A stretch of 60,000 nt of DNA from Takakia lepidozioides (Eukaryota > Streptophyta > Takakiopsida > Takakiales > Takakiaceae). The DNA lies in NCBI GenBank assembly GCA_030704615.1, contig CM060733.1:4528001-4588000 (forward strand), given 5' to 3'. The notes below the pieces were generated by a model that did not search any database, had not been told where the DNA came from, and saw only the letters and a list, made by a program, of their open reading frames with translations. A program made the translations under genes and the position numbers. Shown in pieces: positions 23,174 through 33,189 of the stretch (positions are counted from its first letter, which is position 1; the number at the start of each line of letters is the position of its first letter).

Positions 23174-24815
23174 GGAAATACGGCGCCGCATTTCCGTATT
23201 GCATCTTGGTCATGCAACAGAGCGACGGAAATGCGGCACCGAGTTTCCGTCCGGGGGAAACCTTTATACTCTCCAGAACGGAAATGCGGTAACGCATTTC
23301 CATCCAGCAAGCACGGTATGTGAAGGTGGAACGGAAATGCGGTACCGCATTTCCGTTCTGATTGAGAATTATGAACAACGGGAACAGAAATGCGGCACCG
23401 CATTTCCGTCCGAGTCGCACTTTTCGACATTCCAGAACGGGAATGCGGCGCCGCATTTCCATTTTGTATCTGATGCATGGAGCTGAGGGATAGAAATGCT
23501 GCAGCACATTTCCGTCCTTAAAAGACATTCATACTCTCGAGAACGGAAATGCGGTACCGCATTTTCATTCAACAAGCACGGTATGTGAAGGTGGAACGGA
23601 AATGCGGTACCGCATTTCCGTTCTGATTGAGAATTATGAACAACGGGAACAGAAATGCGGCACCGCATTTCCGTCAAAGTCGCACTTTTCGACATTCCAT
23701 AAAGGAAATGCGGCGCCCCATTTCCATTTTGTATCTGATGCCTGGAGCCGAGTAAGATTCCGACAGCTTCATACAGCGCAATTCCGACGGTTGAGACATT
23801 CACTATCCAGAACGGAAATGCGGCACCGCATTTCCGTTCTGACTGAAAATCGTGAACTATCTGAACTGAAATGCGGCACCGTATTTCCATCCGAGTCGCA
23901 CCTACCATCATTCCAGAACGGAAATGCGGCACCGCATTTCCGTTCTGACTGAAAATCGTGAACCATCGGAACTGAAATGCGGCAGCGCATTTCCATCCGA
24001 GTCGCACCTCCCACATTCCAGAACGGAATGTAAGATTTAAAAGGGAAATGCGGCACCACATTTCCGTTCTGATGAAATATCCTGAAATCGGAATGAAATG
24101 CGGTACCGCATTTCCGTCGGAGTCCCACCATCCGACATTCCAAAACGGAAATGCGGCACCGCATTTCCGTTTTGTATGTGAGGCATGGAGCTGTGGAACG
24201 AAAATGCGGGAAGGCATTTCCGCCAGCGTCAGACGTTAATACTCTACAGAACGGAAATGCGGTACCGCATTTCCATTCTGACTGAAAATCGTGCGCAACG
24301 GGTACAGAAATGCGGCACCGCATTTCCGTTCGAGTCGCACCTTCCGACATTCTCGAACGGAAATGCGGCGCCGCATTTCGTTTTGTATATTCGGCCTGGA
24401 GCTGTGCTACGGAAATGTGTTGCCGCATTTCCATCCATGTGAGACCTTCAACCTTTCCAGACCGGAAATGCGACACCCGCATTTCTGTCCAGGTGAGACC
24501 TCTATACTTTCCCGAACGGAAATGTGGCACGGCATTTCCATTCATCAACTAACGTATGTGAAGTGGGAACGGAAATGCGGCGCCGCATTTCCCTTCTGAA
24601 TCTCATACATGGAGCTGTGGGACGGAAATGCGGCACCGTATTTCCGTTCAACAACTAAGGTATGTGAAGGTGGAACGGAAATGCGGTGCCGCATTTTCTT
24701 CCAACAAGTACGGATGTGTAGCTTCGTGATGTACTTAACGGAAATGCGGCGCCGCATTCGCATTCTCGCTCCAACTCATCAGACGCTGGGACGGAAATGC
24801 CTTGAAATGTGAACA
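23174..24815. repeat. Array of 30 palindromes in a 53-bp register
   Basis: Thirty sites share the core AAATGCGGYRCCGCATTT, usually flanked by GG and CC. Centres are at 23184, 23237, 23290, 23343, 23396, 23449, 23502, 23555, 23608, 23661, 23714, 23824, 23877, 23930, 23983, 24054, 24104, 24157, 24210, 24263, 24316, 24369, 24421, 24474, 24528, 24581, 24634, 24687, 24750 and 24803 (the last degenerate). Of 29 intervals, 23 are exactly 53 bp and two are 52 or 54. Spacers fall into about five recurring families, giving a 265-bp higher-order repeat (e.g. 23343 to 23608). The array lies between the divergent transposase and methyltransferase-like genes. Confidence 0.95.
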
Positions 24816-25593
24816 CGTGGAGCAACGGAATTGCTGCACATGTCGGCACTCTATCTGACTGAAGGGGCATGAGGCGGCGCGGCCTGACCGTTGGATAATG
24901 ATGTTTGTTTTTCGGACGGCGGGCGTACCCTCAACGATTCGAATTTCGTAATGACGCAAACTCCACGAGGAGACACTTTCGTCCAACCTTTCGAACCCAA
25001 GTGGTGCATCACCGCCGTTTCATCTACTTTTGTCGTGTCTCCTCAGTCACCCCTCTCGCGCCCTTTCCATCTGCACTCTTTGCCCTTTTCCCTCTCTCTG
25101 TTCTTCTTATGCTCGAACCTGAGAGGGGGGGAGTTCGTGCACCAGACAGGAGACCTCGTCGCAAGCTCCGGAAATTATACTTCGGACGTAGGCCAATGCC
25201 GAAGGGGAGGAAGCAGATGCGTCTACAGGAGGAGATTGCCATCTCCGAGCAGCAGCCCACTCAGGCAACCCAGCCACCAGTGAGAGCTCCATGCGATCGG
25301 GCTGCGCGCAGCTGATCGAGCACCGAACCCCCCATTTTGCTTCTGTAATTCTTAGACTGAATGCTAGGAGACTTGAATGCAGAACATGTTTGCATGCCTA
25401 ACAGGAAAGGTGGACGTGCTGGAGGGATCGCAGGAATCCGAAGAGCCGCAGGAAGAGTCCGAGCTAGCTGCAGCACGTACACCCACCCGATCCCCGAGCG
25501 CGGGTATCCTGCCGGGCCTAGCCCTCTGCGATTCAAAGACGCGTCTTCGAAGGGCAAGTTCAAAGTCCAGAGATCGACTCGCGTTCTTCGATC
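24816..25593 (+). other. Probable upstream/first-exon region of the methyltransferase-like gene
   Basis: Several open stretches occur (24905-25315; 25377-25673), with Pro/Arg- or Ser/Glu-rich composition and candidate splice sites, but none can be joined confidently to the downstream gene. A pyrimidine-rich tract lies at about 25040-25110. The promoter of the plus-strand cargo gene should lie here or in the palindrome array; no clear TATA box was assigned. Confidence 0.3.
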
Positions 25594-26655
25594 ATGGAGA
25601 ATCGCCAGCAGGGGTCGGGCCCTTCTCCAGCAAAGTCGAAGAAGAAGCAGCCCGTCCCTCTACTGGCTTCTGAACCGGCTCAGGCCGATTCACCCCCCCC
25701 AACGCGAATGAAGCAGCAGGGTAGAAGACAGATTCATTGCAGCAGACACCTTCACCTGCAAGGATGAGGAAGCAGAAGGCAATCAGGGCGACGGCCGAAC
25801 AATCTCCCGCAAAACCGCTTCCACGAGCTGAAGCTCAGTTCCTGGAGGATTTCCCGCCTGCAGATGTTGGGGCCGACTCTGCTGCAGCGAAGGCAATGGG
25901 ATCGACCGTTGATCTCGATTTGGTACCGGAGGAGGGTGCTGCCGCTGAACGTTCGCAGGCAGACCTCACCACCGATGAGCTAGCAGGCCCGGAGGAGGCC
26001 TCTGCAGTGGCAGAATTGCCCGCACACAGGCCCCAGAGTGCAGCTCCAGTTGAGGATGCTCCACCTGCTCAGCCACTACCGGCACCTACAGACATGTCTC
26101 CGGAGGATTTCAAAAGTGCAGCGGATAAAATGTTGGAGGAGACACACAGTAGCATTGGCAGAGTTCTGGGCAGCAGGGTATTCCAGCGGACTCTTCGAAT
26201 CCCACTCTGTCGCATGGTCTCCCTTCCCATCGTCAGGCAGGCCCTTCCCGGAGATGTGGATAAGCTCAAGTTCGCATTTCGAGAAGGGTACCGTCTGGGA
26301 TCGGCAGCGTTTTACGTTTCCATAGAGAATGAGGACGGCGAAACCCGTGGACCCACTGCCGATGAATTGTCAACGTGGGATACCCACTGGCACACTCGCA
26401 ACCACGAATTCGAGGCGACGCTGAAGGGTGATCCCGACTTCGGCCATATGTCGGGAAAATGTTCTTTGTGTGGGACGGGAATCACCGACTTCTCGCCTGG
26501 TGGGAGTACATCAAGCAGAACCATGCCAAGCACATTGGCTGGCATTACATGGTGGAGTGTGTCATCCTCAAGGTGAAGGCGGCAGACTCCTCCCTCCTCA
26601 AGAATGCCATGGCGGACCTCAACTCGTAAGATACTCATACCCTCCCTAGCACATT

Positions 26656-26677
26656 CGAAATGCGGTGCCGCATTTCG
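26656..26677. repeat. Palindrome inside intron of the methyltransferase-like gene
   Basis: Perfect 22-bp palindrome with core AAATGCGGTGCCGCATTT, flanked by CG and CG, inside the intron 26626-26736. Copy 2 has the same intron site at 55661-55682, with GGCACC in the same orientation-independent core. Confidence 0.85.
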
Positions 26678-27860
26678 GTTTCCATTCTGGTTTGTTCCGT
26701 GCTTCCGTGTACTGAACTGGAGAGTGTGCCTTGCAGGGTCACTGAGAATGCGTACGTGCATACCCACATGGCACATATGCTGTACAGGGTGAGGAAAACT
26801 GGTCTCACTGATCCGCAGATGTTTGCGAAATGCTGGAGCCGGAGCTCATTCAGAAAGCCGTTGCAAAAACAGACCGGACATGGTATCGTCTCACTATGGA
26901 TGGAATGGTGGAGGTGATATACGAAGTAAGTCGTCTCCAATTTCCCTCTGCTCATCCTTCCCCAATTTCCAGTAATCTTTCCACATGAATCGAATGTAAC
27001 GCTTCTGCATGTTTTTGTTGGCAGTCAAACATCAAGCTGGATTTGGCCCATGCCAAACGCTTCTTCATGGAAAGTGAGGGGCAGGTCAAAACGTTGCAGT
27101 CATTGACTGAGCACTTGAAGGAAGCCGGTGTCAAGTCCAGAACCAAATACAAGTCAAAGCTTGTGAAGCTGGTGGCAATTGCAGATCCGGCACTTGGAAA
27201 GGACTTCATCCCCGAGATTGCAAAACACTATTCTCGGGCCATGCAGCCGACCATGCAATTGGAGAAACTGCATCACCTCTCAACGGCATGTGTGGAGGCG
27301 AAAGAGAAGGTGAGGTTTCAATGCACTGAAGTTCCTTCCTAGCAATAGCCACTCTCTTCCAGCCCTGACATTGGATCGGAAATGGCAGACACGGTGGCTG
27401 TCGATCTGGAATGCATCCGAGAGCATAAGGACAATGTGGTCTTTTTCCACTGGAAGTTTCCGACCCTGCAGTGGATGTGTGGCTCAACCGTATGACTTGG
27501 TGGTTCCAGGTAATTCAAGGTACTTCCCCAGATTTGCTTTTCTGACATGAATTCCCTGAACTGCTACGTGACAATGCATTTGGGAATCGCAGGTAATGTC
27601 GAATGCGAAGGAGCAAGTCGTAATGCACACAAATTCGTTCGGCTTGTACGTCAAATGGGATGGAACACAGACATTGGAAGACTACGTGACACGTTTCAGA
27701 TGTGCGTACAAGGACAACCTTTTCGCCAGAGAGCTACAGACAGCAAGAAGGAGCGTGGAGTTTACACATCAGGAGGGAGCGGGGAAAGCTGCAATGCGAA
27801 TTGTTTACAGGTGAAGCACAGCTGCCCTTGTATGCGAAGCCTGGTTACGAGGTTTGTCTC

Positions 27861-27880
27861 GGAAATGCGGCACCGCATTC
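27861..27880. repeat. Palindrome inside a second intron of the methyltransferase-like gene
   Basis: Core AAATGCGGCACCGCATT inside intron 27811-27954. The equivalent site in copy 2 is 54455-54474. Confidence 0.8.
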
Positions 27881-29120
27881 GCATTTTATGTTTTCGGTGG
27901 CACTCTGCAGTAGGTGGTCTCAAGTTTTGCTCACGCATGCTGACTGCCTTGCAGGTATATGAAATACGTGCTCCTTCAGACAGGGGCCCTGGCTCAAGAG
28001 CCCCCGTTCTTCATGGCTTGGACCGTGGCGGGCCCAAGCTGTGTCTACACACCCGAGATGCAGAAACAATGGCATCCCGCGCATCTCGTTGGATGCCCGT
28101 GGTACCTGGACATGTCTGGCGGTATTGTTGACGAGTCTGAGAAAGATCTGCACGCCTTGGCAGAAGAGAAGAGAAAGGAAAGACGTGTCCCTGCTGGGCC
28201 AAAGTCGGCAAAGGAATCTGCTGCTCTGGAAGAATCCAGAAAGGCAGCTGAGATGGCACAAAAGACGGTGGATGCAGCTGTGCAGGCCCAACAGAAGGGG
28301 TCGAAGAAGAGGACTCGCCAGCAAGGAGCAGCTGTTGTGACACCCGCCAAAACGAAGAAGCAGAAACAGCCTGTTCAGGAAGAGGGTGAGGAAGAGGACT
28401 CCGATGGAGACTTTGCAACCAGCCCACCCCCCCAAACGCAGGCTGCCTCCCCTGTGCCCACCGTTGTCACGAGAGGCACGAGAACTGGCTCGGCAAAGAA
28501 GGCACTCTTCAACCCCCCAGGGGGGCACCCTTTCGAGCCGGTGGAAATGAAGAGGCCGAAAGTGGCTCCCGAAACTGTAGTCCAGTGTGTAAATGAGAGT
28601 TTCTTGGCGGCTTTGGATGGACGGGCAGCCAAGTTGGCATACATGAAGACCATGGAGGGTCTGAAGGGCAGAGCACTGAAGAAGGCGACTGCCGAAGAGC
28701 CTTCCGACACCCCAGGATTTCAGAATATGGTCTCGTTCTTTGAGAGGGTGTGTGCAGACAAGGATTGTAGGAGGGGCGGAAATGCCACCGAGTGGTCTTG
28801 CGATATGATCATCTTGGATATTCCGGACGGAGAGCCTGTGGAAGGACTGCAAGCTTTGCCATCTTGGAACAGGTACTCGGAGGACTTTTGGAAGAAAGGA
28901 TTCGGGCTTGCCCGCATGGTGTTGGACGACAGAGGCTGTGTGGTTGTCCTGGCGAGCAGAGGAAAAAACACTCAGACAGGAATTGCGAAGTGGACCCGCA
29001 AGAGCGCCGTCCCGATTCTGAAAAAGAAGTGGACGTGCATCAACACACTGGGCCTTCGGTCGGAAGGGAAGAAGGTGATTACGACACTGGCACTCGTCCA
29101 TTCATTTGCTTGGGTGTTTC

Positions 29121-29137
29121 AAATGCGGTGCCGCATT
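29121..29137. repeat. Palindrome inside a third intron of the methyltransferase-like gene
   Basis: Core AAATGCGGTGCCGCATT inside intron 29075-29170 (96 nt). The equivalent site in copy 2 is 53194-53211. In copy 2 this intron keeps the reading frame open, so both spliced and unspliced messages could be translated. Confidence 0.8.
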
Positions 29138-30483
29138 CGGTTTCTAATCGTTTTCCCCCTGTGTATGCAGACGAAGCAGTTCGATGCATACTGCTTTGTG
29201 AAGGAGAACTCCACCTTTGCTTTCCGGAAGGAGGGAGGAAAGGTTGACCCGAACTGCGACCCTCGATTACGACGTTCTGTTCAACAACGTTCCCAAGGAA
29301 CTTCTCCCTCATAGCCTCACTTCAACGGAACCCCTGCGGTACTCACGGACTCGGAGCCCTGCCTTCATTCAGACAATTATGGAGACATGCACAGACGTGG
29401 AGGGCACAGTGCTCGACCTCATCTGTGGGACAGGTATGCAGAATCTTGATCTATGCTGTTCTGCAAATTCTCGTTAGGATGTAGTTCGCAACATCTGAAG
29501 CGCCATGTGGTAATGTGTGGATGGCATTGTAACAGGTGCCTCAATGTGGGCTGGGCGGTTTTCCGACCGGCACCTCTTTGCCTACGAGGAGGATTCATCC
29601 GTGTGGGGATCCCATCTGGAGGGGCTGCAACGGAATGTGAAGGCTCCCGACAGAGCGGAAGTCTCCTCGGATTCGTCGGAGTCCGAGGAAGACACAGTGG
29701 ACATTGATGCGGAGGAGAACCCGGAATACGAGTGAGTGCAAACATTGTAAGTTTGCAAAGCCTTCTGGGTCATTTATGTCAAAATTTCCCGACTGTGGTT
29801 CTCATTAGTCTCGTTGATGATTGTCATGTGCAGGATTGCAGGGTCCGGGTCGAAACATGTAGGGCCTACACTTCCTGCCAGGAATCCCGTTCTTTGCGAG
29901 GGCCGACTTCATGACGAGCCCGGTGAGGGACTACTCCCTTCCTAGTTATGCAGCTAAACTCGCAAATACAGCGATTAGAAGAAGTGAGAATCCCAGTAAA
30001 GTAGAGCAGATTTTGGAGAGGGCTAGGGAGGACAGAAGGATAAGGAAAGAGTTGGCAGCAGCTCAGACAGGTAGACGGGTACGAAAGTACATATGTGATT
30101 CAGCGGATGAGAGCGACGCAGACAGGGAGGAGACGACCCAACGGAGTGAGATGGACAGTTCCGCAAGGGAAAGATGGGATTTTCGAAAGCCTGGCCAACG
30201 AGCAGTCCGCTGGAGATGAGAGAGGCACTGAGGGGTGGAGGAGGAGCAGGACAGTCTAGAAAGGATGAGGATTCGGATGATTTTCAAGATTAATAGAATT
30301 TTAATGAAGTCTCTGTAAATGTAAATTCTCTTCCAGAGTATATAAAGGAAATTCTGCCCGACATTCGTGACCCCTCTCCAGTGTGCATTCCAGCCACACA
30401 ATCGCCCAAACCACGACGCTCCCAAAATCAGAAATGGGGCAGGGCATTTCCAAAATTTTGGCAACTCTGCTAAGAACCTCTTT

Positions 30484-31165
30484 TGGAAATGCGGCACCGC
30501 ATTTCCAAAACAGGGGAGGGACTAATTTTCCATTTCAATGTTGGCATAGTAAAAAGTAATCTGAATTGGAATGCGGTGCCGCATTTCCAAAATTTCCTTT
30601 GTCCACACGCCAGTTTTGGCCTCTCCCGCTCATTGCATGGATGCCACCACGCTTACAGAGGTCGAACAAGGAGGTCGAACAAGGAGGCCGACATGGCGGG
30701 ATTGGAAATGCGGTGCCGCATTTCCATATTGGGGATGGTGGTTGTTCGAACTGCAGGCCCATCAGCAAAAATTGGCACCGCATTCCATTGTAAAAAAAAA
30801 GTCGATGACGGACATGGAAATGCGGCGCCGCATTTCCAGAACGGACATCGCAATTTGTCCATTTGCAGACCCTCTCTCGGAAATGCGGTAACGCATTCCA
30901 TCGCGCTGGTCGGAAATAGGTGCACTTTTCGAAGTGTTGGACGGAAATGCGGCACCGCATTCCCTTGTCCAAAAAGAAGTTTCCATTGCCAAGCTGGAAA
31001 TGCGTCGCCGCATTTGCAATGCCAACCTCGTTTTCTGATCAATTTATAGACCCGTGTTGGTATTTCGTGTACCTGGACGGAAATGATGCACCGCATTTCC
31101 GACATGAAATTTTTCCCGACATGGAAATGCGGTGCCGCATGTCCGACATGGAATGCCGCATTTCG
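30484..31165. repeat. Second palindrome cluster, irregular spacing (copy 1)
   Basis: About ten sites of the same family have centres near 30495, 30577, 30714, 30776, 30826, 30889, 30953, 31006, 31089 and 31133, plus a half-site near 31155. Spacing varies from 44 to 137 bp, unlike the strict 53-bp array. The cluster follows the stop codon of the methyltransferase-like gene. It is conserved in copy 2 (51116-51895). Confidence 0.9.
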
Positions 31166-31574
31166 ATGCCGACTGGTATATTCTTGACACATGACTCACA
31201 TACCGGTTACTCTGCTTATTCAACCAGACAGACAAATTGTAGAAATGAGACATCAAATTGTAAACAGTGGGCCAAATCCGAGAGTTATTCAACACAATGA
31301 AACACAGTCATACAGAAGTGAGGTACATTCCAGGGCACACTCCAGGGCACATTTAAATTTCCCCCGTACAGGATCCTGGACCGATGAAGATTGGCTGCTG
31401 CATGAATGTAGCCGTTTCAGTTTCCTACCCTGCCATGCAAACTATGGGCAGTCACTGCCAGGTGGGCCGATAGCCACTGGACACGACGAAGTCCATCCCC
31501 TCTTCGATGTAAATGCGGCGCCGAATTTCCATCCGGGGGGATGGACTTCGGTGGCAGATCTCAAACTATAACTT

Positions 31575-32337
31575 GTTGATGAGAAAGATGTATGGTTCAT
31601 CCACCGCTGGCGTGATGAACACGTTCCACCTCCGTCGGTGGGTACGTGTGACCAGATGCTCCATTTTGGAGGCCGGACTGCTCCGCTTCGTATCATTTCC
31701 AAAATCTAAGGGCTTCGTAGCTGTCCGCAAGGTCATCGGCATCCAAGTCGTCCTCAGGTCCTCCTTTGCAAGGATGCCGTGCTTCCGGAACCGGGACGAC
31801 TGCCCTTTGGAGGCATCGATTATGCAATGTATTCGGCCACATCGGGAGACATTGTTATCTGGTACACAGATTACACAGAAGATACTGGTTCGATTGTGGA
31901 AACATTGGTGGCTTTTGAGAGTATATCGTAGGCCACTACGCCTTCGAGCGGGGTGACGATCTTGGTCTGAGGAGTCCGTGGCTCCTGCGCATCCTCGATT
32001 CCGATTTTCCCAGCTACGACGGTCACCCATGCAGAAGAAGGCGCACTGCTATGCTGTTGCGGTGGAACTGCTGCCACTGGACGTGGGTGGACTCCATCGG
32101 AGAGACCTATTCTCCTCGAGGAGTGCGCTCCTCTTCTCCATTGTATGGGGACATTCGCATTGGTGTGGACGACGAAAACGTGAAGATTCCATATTCGATG
32201 GTGGTATGATTGAAGGGCAGGACATTGTGGTGAACATCACTAGGGGCGGTACAACGGCTGCAATCGACTTTACATGGAGGAGCCCCATGACTCATGAGCT
32301 AGTTCTGAGAGCAGTCGAAGTCCCATTGACAACGTGA
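31575..32337 (+). pseudogene. Unknown Cys/Trp-rich cargo protein P1 (copy 1)
   Basis: I do not recognise this family. The reading includes GGIDYAMYSATSGDIVIWY, then LVAFE, HYAFERG, a segment LLRWNCCHWTWVDSIGE, LYGDIRIGVDDENVK and, near the end, AAIDFTWRSPMTHELVLRAV, stopping at 32337. A paralogue, P2, is seen in MULE copy 2. Several frame changes occur, including one T missing near 32190 compared with copy 2. A polyadenylation-like AATAAA lies at 32421. Start codon not determined. The conserved charged/Trp motifs suggest a compact all-beta protein, but that is a guess. Confidence 0.45.
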
Positions 32338-32753
32338 CTTGTATTCAGTAGGCACAGGGCTCAAGATTTGAGGGCACAATCAGCACAGTAGACGTGCTTC
32401 AAATGCAATTCATGTGGATCAATAAAAACCTCATTGTGCCCTCTTTTTATTCTATTCTGTGTCCATCGTTCCGAGAATGCGTCATTGCTCATTTCGTTTG
32501 GGATTGGGAGTGTGGGTGAATTTTGCAAATGGCTGGTAGGCTGAAATGGGCCCCCATTGTACAGAGCAGTACCACCCTACCATTCGCGAAACATTGCCTT
32601 TCAATATATAATTCTAAATAACATTGCCGAACCTCCTTCATCGGGAGGTCCTTCTCCCCCTATGACCGTGGCACCCTAAACCCTATTCCCGCGGACACTC
32701 ATTTCCGGAAAATAGTGCTGCTCATGTTTTTTTCCACACTTACGACTCTGCTC
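32338..32753. other. Right subterminal region of MULE copy 1
   Basis: No gene seen. Holds AATAAA (32421) downstream of P1 and a segment matching copy 2 at about 48765-49190. Confidence 0.5.
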
Positions 32754-32800
32754 ATGGCTCATGCCGCTCATGGCTCATGGCTCATGAAATAGCAGCCCCC
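32754..32800 (-). repeat. Right terminal repeat of MULE copy 1
   Basis: Reads as tandem GGCTCATG units and ends GAAATAGCAGCCCCC. Its complement begins GGGGGCTGCTATTTCATGAG, matching the left terminus. The identical end occurs at 48719 in copy 2. Confidence 0.85.
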
Positions 32801-32997
32801 GACAAATGGTACCGGTTTTTTATAGTCACCTTATTCAAAGCCCTGTAATCGACACACATCCGCAACGTCCCATCCTTCTTATCTGCGAATAGTACCGGGG
32901 CTCCGTAAGGTGACTTACTCGGCCGGATGTATCCCTTTGCCATTAGATCCTTGAGCTGGGCCTTCAGCTCGACCAACTCTCTGTGGCTCAACCGGGA
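32801..32997 (-). pseudogene. Gypsy A fragment 3: reverse transcriptase start
   Basis: Encodes [20 protein letters not shown], then [20 protein letters not shown], continuing the reverse transcriptase broken at 10411. The first nine bases are the right target duplication of the MULE. Homology to Gypsy B stops at about 32997, where CACTA-related sequence starts. Confidence 0.8.
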
Positions 32998-33189
32998 GTA
33001 GTACTCATGCAAGATCTGATTGTGGTTTTGGAAGGAGTGAGTGAGGAGTGGAAGGAGCGACGTTCGGTTTTGACCATTCACGCCCAAATGAGGGAGAGGC
33101 TGCATAAAGGGAAAGGCATAAGGGTGTTGTATTATTTGTGCTAATGGGATGATTACATGTGGGGGATGTGGGGTATTTCATCCTAGAAA

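Larger units (their letters stand above)
25594..30259 (+). pseudogene. ParB-like domain plus N4/N6-type DNA methyltransferase-like protein (copy 1)
   Basis: A possible start is ATG at 25594; the N-terminal exons are uncertain. A Pro/Ala-rich region leads to a ParB/sulfiredoxin-like domain (LPIVRQALPGDVDKLK; WDGNHRLLAW at 26471-26500). Exons with GT..AG borders follow: to 26625, 26737-26925, 27025-27309, 27363-27509, 27593-27810, 27955-29074, 29171-29433, 29536-29731 and 29834-30259. The methyltransferase-like part has CDMIILDIPDGEP (28817-28828 = DIPD) in the place of DPPY. After it, VLDLICGTGASM (29409 on, split by an intron) has the position and form of the SAM-binding motif I of permuted N4/N6 enzymes. 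Relative to copy 2, exons carry indels (near 26460, 26829, 27365/27442, 29263 and 29883), so it is broken as read. Confidence 0.6.
10412..32800. mobile_element. Giant Mutator-like element (MULE), copy 1, with cargo genes
   Basis: The element is delimited by inverted termini: left GAGGTTTACTATTTCATGAG, right (complement) GGGGGCTGCTATTTCATGAG. It is flanked by perfect 9-bp duplications GACAAATGG at 10403-10411 and 32801-32809, which interrupt the RT gene of Gypsy A. A 9-bp duplication is typical of MULEs, and a MULE transposase lies inside. Its span is 22.4 kb, of which 7.9 kb is a later LTR retrotransposon (15201-23084), leaving about 14.5 kb. Contents are transposase (minus), palindrome array, ParB/methyltransferase-like gene (plus), second palindrome cluster and an unknown small gene (plus). 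A truncated second copy is at 48719-55741. Confidence 0.85.

Noticed and set aside
23369-24548. Long open frames through the palindrome array with repeated Arg/Cys/Phe-rich peptide
   Set aside because: The frames exist on both strands only because the palindrome lacks stops and 53 is not a multiple of 3. The peptide pattern is a by-product of the DNA repeat.
23174-24815. CRISPR array: about 22-bp repeats separated by about 31-bp spacers
   Set aside because: The spacing looks CRISPR-like, but the genome is eukaryotic with introns, the spacers recur in families (265-bp higher-order repeat), the repeats vary at the centre, and no cas gene is present.
27920-29101. 393-codon frame antisense to the methyltransferase-like gene (also 53232-54413 in copy 2)
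   Set aside because: The sense strand has splice sites, conserved motifs and a coherent fold. The antisense frame is Leu/Ser/Cys-rich and contains no motif; it is a shadow.
30535-31192. Open frames over the second palindrome cluster (and 51234-51754)
   Set aside because: Same explanation as for the array: palindrome-derived frames on both strands, with no homology apart from the repeat itself.
10412-32800. Polinton/Maverick, Helitron or integrated giant-virus origin of the 22-kb element
   Set aside because: No protein-primed polymerase, integrase of retroviral type, capsid, Rep/helicase or virus-like gene set. The 9-bp duplication and MULE transposase explain the element.
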